Shown piece by piece: positions 61,069-64,000 of a stretch of DNA of 64,000 nt. The stretch spans positions 124,001 through 188,000 of the forward strand of contig NZ_NSKC01000005.1 in the NCBI RefSeq assembly GCF_002286985.1, read 5' to 3'. Origin of the DNA: Halorubrum salipaludis. Its GTDB lineage: Archaea; Halobacteriota; Halobacteria; Halobacteriales; Haloferacaceae. The translations under genes and the position numbers were made by a program. Each line of letters begins with the position of its first letter. The first letter of the stretch is position 1. A model generated the notes under the pieces. It saw nothing but the letters and a program-made list of their open reading frames with translations. It searched no databases and was not told where the DNA came from.

Positions 61069-61586
61069 TCTTCGTCACCCGCTTCGTCTTCCGCCATCTC
61101 CTCGCGGATCTCCTCGACGTTGACCCCGATGGTCCCCTCCGAGCGACCCGTGGACTTCGTGCGCTGGCCGCGTACCTTCTGGCCGCGCTTGTGGCGAACG
61201 CCCTTGTACGATTCGATGATCTTCATCCGGTTGATGTCGTGGCGACGCTTCTCGCTGACGTCGGTGCCGACGAGGTGCGTCGTCTCTCCGGAGTAGAAGT
61301 CGTTCTGTCTGTTCGTCATCCACGACGGGACGTGGTCTTCGAGGTTCTCGGCGATGTCGACCACCGCGTCGAGGTCATCCTCGTCGAGGAGCCCGAACGT
61401 GGCGTTTCGGTCCACGTCGGCCTTCTCGGCGACCAGCCGCGCCGTGCGCGTGCCGATGCCGTCGAGTTCGGACAGGCTTCGCTCGACCGTCTTCGTCCCG
61501 TCGAGGTCAGCGCCCCCGATCCGGACGAAGTACTGGAGGTCTTCCTCCTCCTCCGGCGAGTCGTCCTGTGATTCTTCCGTGCTCAT
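61065..61586 (-). CDS. rps13: 30S ribosomal protein S13
   Basis: This 173-residue ribosomal protein reads [132 protein letters not shown]. Both ends carry acidic extensions, typical of haloarchaea. It is the first protein gene of the cluster, after tRNA-Ser. Confidence 0.97.
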   Translation of the reverse strand: MSTEESQDDSPEEEEDLQYFVRIGGADLDGTKTVERSLSELDGIGTRTARLVAEKADVDRNATFGLLDEDDLDAVVDIAENLEDHVPSWMTNRQNDFYSGETTHLVGTDVSEKRRHDINRMKIIESYKGVRHKRGQKVRGQRTKSTGRSEGTIGVNVEEIREEMAEDEAGDEE

Positions 61587-61644
61587 GTGTTGGTTGTGGT
61601 GAGCCCTACCGGCGCGAATCCGGCGGTGCTCGGTCCGTTCGAGC

Positions 61645-61729
61645 GTTGCGGCGGGGATTCGAACCCCGGAGGCAGTGACGCCACAGAGTTAGCAACCCTG
61701 CGCCTTGGGCCAGGCTTGGCTACCGCAAC
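61645..61729 (-). tRNA. tRNA-Ser (anticodon GCU)
   Basis: Read on the minus strand, it has acceptor GTTGCGG pairing CCGCAAC, D-arm AGCCAAGCCTGGCCCAAGG, anticodon loop TTGCTAA giving GCU, a long variable arm and T-arm CGGGGTTCGAATCCCCG. It is 85 nt, class II. It precedes rps13 and likely shares the ribosomal cluster promoter region. A TTTAAGTAC box (minus strand, near 61807-61815) could serve both. Confidence 0.95.
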
Positions 61730-61852
61730 CCGCGTTGTATCATCGCCCTCGTGGACTCGGGACCCGGTGCCCCTGCAGTTCGTGCATCCGTATGGTCCCC
61801 CTTTCAGTACTTAAACATCACGAAAGGCTCGGGGCGGATGCGCCCGGCTCAC

Positions 61853-61902
61853 ACGGGTGAGGACGGTTAACGTGGCTGATGACGGGTGAGGACGGTTAAC
61901 GT
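61853..61902. repeat. 29-bp direct repeat, two copies
   Basis: The 21-bp string ACGGGTGAGGACGGTTAACG plus T occurs at 61853-61873 and again at 61882-61902, 29 bp apart. It lies in the 285-bp gap between the tRNA-Ser promoter and the quinone-oxidoreductase-like gene. It may be an operator pair or a recent duplication; no protein is encoded here. Confidence 0.8.
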
Positions 61903-62014
61903 AGCGGATGCGCCACCGTCTGAATCGGACCGGAGAGATACGCACCGAGTGCGAGTTCCGTTCGCGAGTTCCGTTTGGCGTACTGTTTAGTGGGTGCCGC
62001 GGCTGGATCACCCC

Positions 62015-63055
62015 ATGAAGGCCGTCCAGTTCGACTCCCATGGCGACCGCGACGTGATCGAATACGGCGAGTTCCCGGACCCCGAGCCGGACCGCGGCGA
62101 GGTCCTCGTCGACGTCAAGGCGGGCGCGCTGAACCACCTTGATATCTGGACGCGACGCGGGATGCCCGGCATCGACCTGGAGATGCCGCACATCCCCGGC
62201 AGCGACGCGGCCGGCGTCGTCGAGGCCGTCGGCGAGGGCGTGACGCGCTTCGAGCCCGGCGATCGCGTCGCCGTGAGCGCCGGCGTCTCCTGCGGCGAGT
62301 GCGAGTTCTGCCGCCACGGCGAGGAGTCGCTGTGTCCCTCCTTCCACATCATCGGCGAGCACGTCCGCGGCGTCCACGCCGAGCGCGCGGCCGTGCCCGC
62401 CGAGAACCTCGTGCCGGTCCCATCGGGCGTCGACTGGGAGGTCGCGGGCTCCGCCTCCCTCGTCTTCCAGACCGCGTGGCGGATGCTCCAGACCCGCGCC
62501 GATATCGAGGCCGGCGAGAAGGTGCTCGTCCTGGGCGCCTCCGGCGGCGTCGGCCACGCCGCGGTGCAGATCGCGGACCACGCCGGCTGCGAGGTGTTCG
62601 CGACCGCCTCCACCGAGGAGAAGCTCTCGCACGCCGAGGAGTGCGGCGCCGACCACGTCATCGACTACGAGGCGAACGACTTCGCCGAGGAGATCGCCGA
62701 ACTGACCGACCGCCGCGGCGTCGACGTCGTCGTCGACCACATCGGCGAGGCGACGTACCCGAACTCGCTGAAGTCGATGGCGAAGGGCGGTCGGCTCGTC
62801 ACCTGCGGCGCGACCACCGGCCCGAACCCCGACGCCGGACTCAACCGGATCTTCTGGAACCAGCTGTCCGTGATCGGCTCGACGATGGCGACCCCCGGCG
62901 AGGTCGACGACGTGCTGGAGCTCGTCTGGGACGGCACGTTCGAGCCGCGCGTCCGCGAGACGCTCCCGATGAGCGAGGCCGCGCGCGCCCACGAGATGAT
63001 CGAGAACCGTGAGGGCTTTGGCAAAGTGGTCGTTAGACCGGACAGTGAGCTCTGA
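62015..63055 (+). CDS. Zinc-containing alcohol dehydrogenase / quinone-reductase-like MDR enzyme
   Basis: This 346-residue medium-chain reductase has the catalytic region RGMPGIDLEMPHIPGSDAAG and a Cys motif CGECEFCRHGEESLC (structural zinc). The Rossmann motif VLVLGASGGVGHAAVQIADHAGCEVFATAS is followed by FASLING-type ends. It matches NADPH-dependent quinone reductases or alcohol dehydrogenases. Full length. The ATG at 62015 (MKAVQFDSHGD) is the family start. Substrate unknown. Confidence 0.88.
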   Translation: MKAVQFDSHGDRDVIEYGEFPDPEPDRGEVLVDVKAGALNHLDIWTRRGMPGIDLEMPHIPGSDAAGVVEAVGEGVTRFEPGDRVAVSAGVSCGECEFCRHGEESLCPSFHIIGEHVRGVHAERAAVPAENLVPVPSGVDWEVAGSASLVFQTAWRMLQTRADIEAGEKVLVLGASGGVGHAAVQIADHAGCEVFATASTEEKLSHAEECGADHVIDYEANDFAEEIAELTDRRGVDVVVDHIGEATYPNSLKSMAKGGRLVTCGATTGPNPDAGLNRIFWNQLSVIGSTMATPGEVDDVLELVWDGTFEPRVRETLPMSEAARAHEMIENREGFGKVVVRPDSEL

Positions 63056-63383
63056 AGACGACGGCGACGCCGGCGAGAGCACGGACGGCGGCTACGTCCA
63101 CGTGCCGGGCGAGGTCGGCGACGACGGGGGCACCCCGGGCAGAGACGACACCGGGGACTCCGAGCCCGAGGCCGACGGCTTCGGCCGGAAGGGGTGGGCG
63201 CTGACGGCGGTGCTTTTCACCTGCATCCTCGTCATCCCCGGCATCATCTACGTGTACCCGTACGCCGCGGGGGCGCTCGGCTTCTCGTTTTTCGCGACGT
63301 ACCTCGCCCTGCCGCTCGTCCCGGCGGTCCTACTCGGGCTGGTCGCCGTCTGGTCGATGACCGCGGCGACGCGGGACCAGTAG
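63045..63383 (+). CDS. Small two-span membrane protein before cmk
   Basis: This 112-residue protein has an acidic N-terminus ([28 protein letters not shown]) and two hydrophobic segments ([48 protein letters not shown]). The likely start is GTG at 63045, an 11-bp overlap with the dehydrogenase stop; a GTG at 63009 is also in frame. It is a haloarchaeal unknown whose gene precedes cmk by 94 bp on the same strand. Confidence 0.65.
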   Translation: MSSEDDGDAGESTDGGYVHVPGEVGDDGGTPGRDDTGDSEPEADGFGRKGWALTAVLFTCILVIPGIIYVYPYAAGALGFSFFATYLALPLVPAVLLGLVAVWSMTAATRDQ

Positions 63384-63477
63384 ACGGGCGCCGGTCGACG
63401 GCGCCGCGGTGGCGCCGCTCTCCCGCCCCCGCGCGCCGAACGACAACCGTTTTGAACGACACCCGCGCAGTAGCGAT

Positions 63478-64000
63478 ATGTTGATCACCGTCTCCGGCCC
63501 GCCGGGAAGCGGGAAGAGCACGAACGCAGCGGCCCTCGCCGATCGACTCGACCTCGATCACGTCTCCGGCGGGGACATCTTCCGCGAGATGGCGGCCGAA
63601 CGCGACATGACGCCCGTCGAGTTCAACGAGTTCGCGGAGGAGGACCCCCAGATCGACCGGGACCTGGACCGCCGGCTCCACGAGATCGCCGCGACCCGCG
63701 ACGACCTCGTGCTGGAGTCGCGGCTCGCCGGCTGGCTCTCCGCGGACCACGCCGACTTCCGGTTCTGGTTCGACGCCCCCGTCTCGACCCGCGCCGAGCG
63801 CATCGCCGAGCGCGAGGCGAAGCCGGTCGACCGCGCGAAGGCCGAGACGGAGCGCCGCGAGGCCTCCGAGCGGAAGCGGTACCGCGAGTACTACGACGTC
63901 GACATCGACGACCTGTCGATCTACGACGCCGCGTACAACACCGCTCGGTGGGGGCCGGAGCCGTTCATCGACGTCCTCGTCGCGACCATCGACGCGTACG
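63478..64000 (+). CDS. cmk: Archaeal (d)CMP kinase, 3' end outside window
   Basis: This P-loop kinase phosphorylates CMP/dCMP. The start [24 protein letters not shown] carries Walker A (GPPGSGKST). The following [44 protein letters not shown] and [36 protein letters not shown] are typical of archaeal cytidylate kinase. About 174 residues are visible; the last few lie beyond the window. Its upstream neighbour is a small membrane protein. Confidence 0.92.
   Translation, partial: MLITVSGPPGSGKSTNAAALADRLDLDHVSGGDIFREMAAERDMTPVEFNEFAEEDPQIDRDLDRRLHEIAATRDDLVLESRLAGWLSADHADFRFWFDAPVSTRAERIAEREAKPVDRAKAETERREASERKRYREYYDVDIDDLSIYDAAYNTARWGPEPFIDVLVATIDAY

Overview
The window comes from a haloarchaeon (class Halobacteria), probably Halorubrum or a close relative. 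The DNA is very GC-rich. Nearly every predicted protein is strongly acidic. Secreted proteins carry twin-arginine (Tat) signals, often with lipoboxes. Many genes look leaderless, with a TTTATA-like box about 22-28 nt before the start codon. The ribosomal protein and RNA polymerase gene order is archaeal. The genus is an inference; the domain and class are secure.

Layout. 1-7.5 kb: edge-truncated penicillin acylase, CinA-like protein, DICT-domain protein, short-chain dehydrogenase, Tat lipoprotein, alpha/beta esterase and MFS transporter. 7.5-8.25 kb: dispersed repeat block 1, a cassette derived from a tRNA 3' end, and tRNA-Leu(UAA). 8.3-13.2 kb: ferredoxin, a conserved unknown, two Tat lipoproteins, and the shikimate kinase-chorismate mutase pair. 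13.3-13.9 kb: a MazF-type toxin-antitoxin module with a repeated operator. 14.1-20.3 kb: coiled-coil protein, acetamidase, HerA/FtsK-type ATPase, repeat block 2, TrpRS and UspA. 20.3-24.8 kb: globin-coupled aerotaxis transducer, beta-lactamase-fold hydrolase, MoaA, lipoprotein, a second tRNA cassette and tRNA-Arg(UCU). 24.8-29 kb: a two-gene secreted operon that joins a repeated HGQ-motif domain to a thermonuclease and a C-terminal tail domain. 29.2-40.8 kb: UPF0200/UPF0201 pair, transporters, ArsR-type regulator, HpcH/HpaI aldolase, GpmI, thiolase, aIF1A, a P-loop kinase, beta-carbonic anhydrase and a beta-propeller protein. 41-48.8 kb: ndk-rpl24e-rps28e-rpl7ae operon, metallophosphatase, a Cache/HAMP transducer, a formaldehyde dehydrogenase-like enzyme and tiny zinc-binding proteins. 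48.8-54.3 kb: CobW GTPase, lipoprotein, repeat block 3 with a TTATAA array, Mrp ATPase, isopentenyl phosphate kinase and mevalonate kinase. 54.3-61.7 kb: MscS, a DUF4870-like protein, then the large translation/transcription cluster (rps2, eno, rpoK, rpoN, rps9, rpl13, rpl18e, tRNA-Leu(CAG), rpoD, rps11, rps4, rps13, tRNA-Ser(GCU)). 62-64 kb: quinone-reductase-like dehydrogenase, a membrane protein, and edge-truncated cmk.

Most genes are core haloarchaeal housekeeping. The parts that ordinary annotation would miss are non-coding or modular. They are: three dispersed repeat blocks that share a conserved core and a compensated hairpin; an approximately 57-bp periodic TTATAA array; two matching cassettes of about 115 bp behind tRNA-Leu and tRNA-Arg that repeat the tRNA 3' end; a helically phased operator in front of the toxin-antitoxin operon; a GATAATC box at the same place before both taxis-transducer promoters; and the HGQ-domain/nuclease secreted operon, which is the best protein-level candidate for an undescribed system. 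All function calls rest on reading motifs and gene context by eye; no database search was run.
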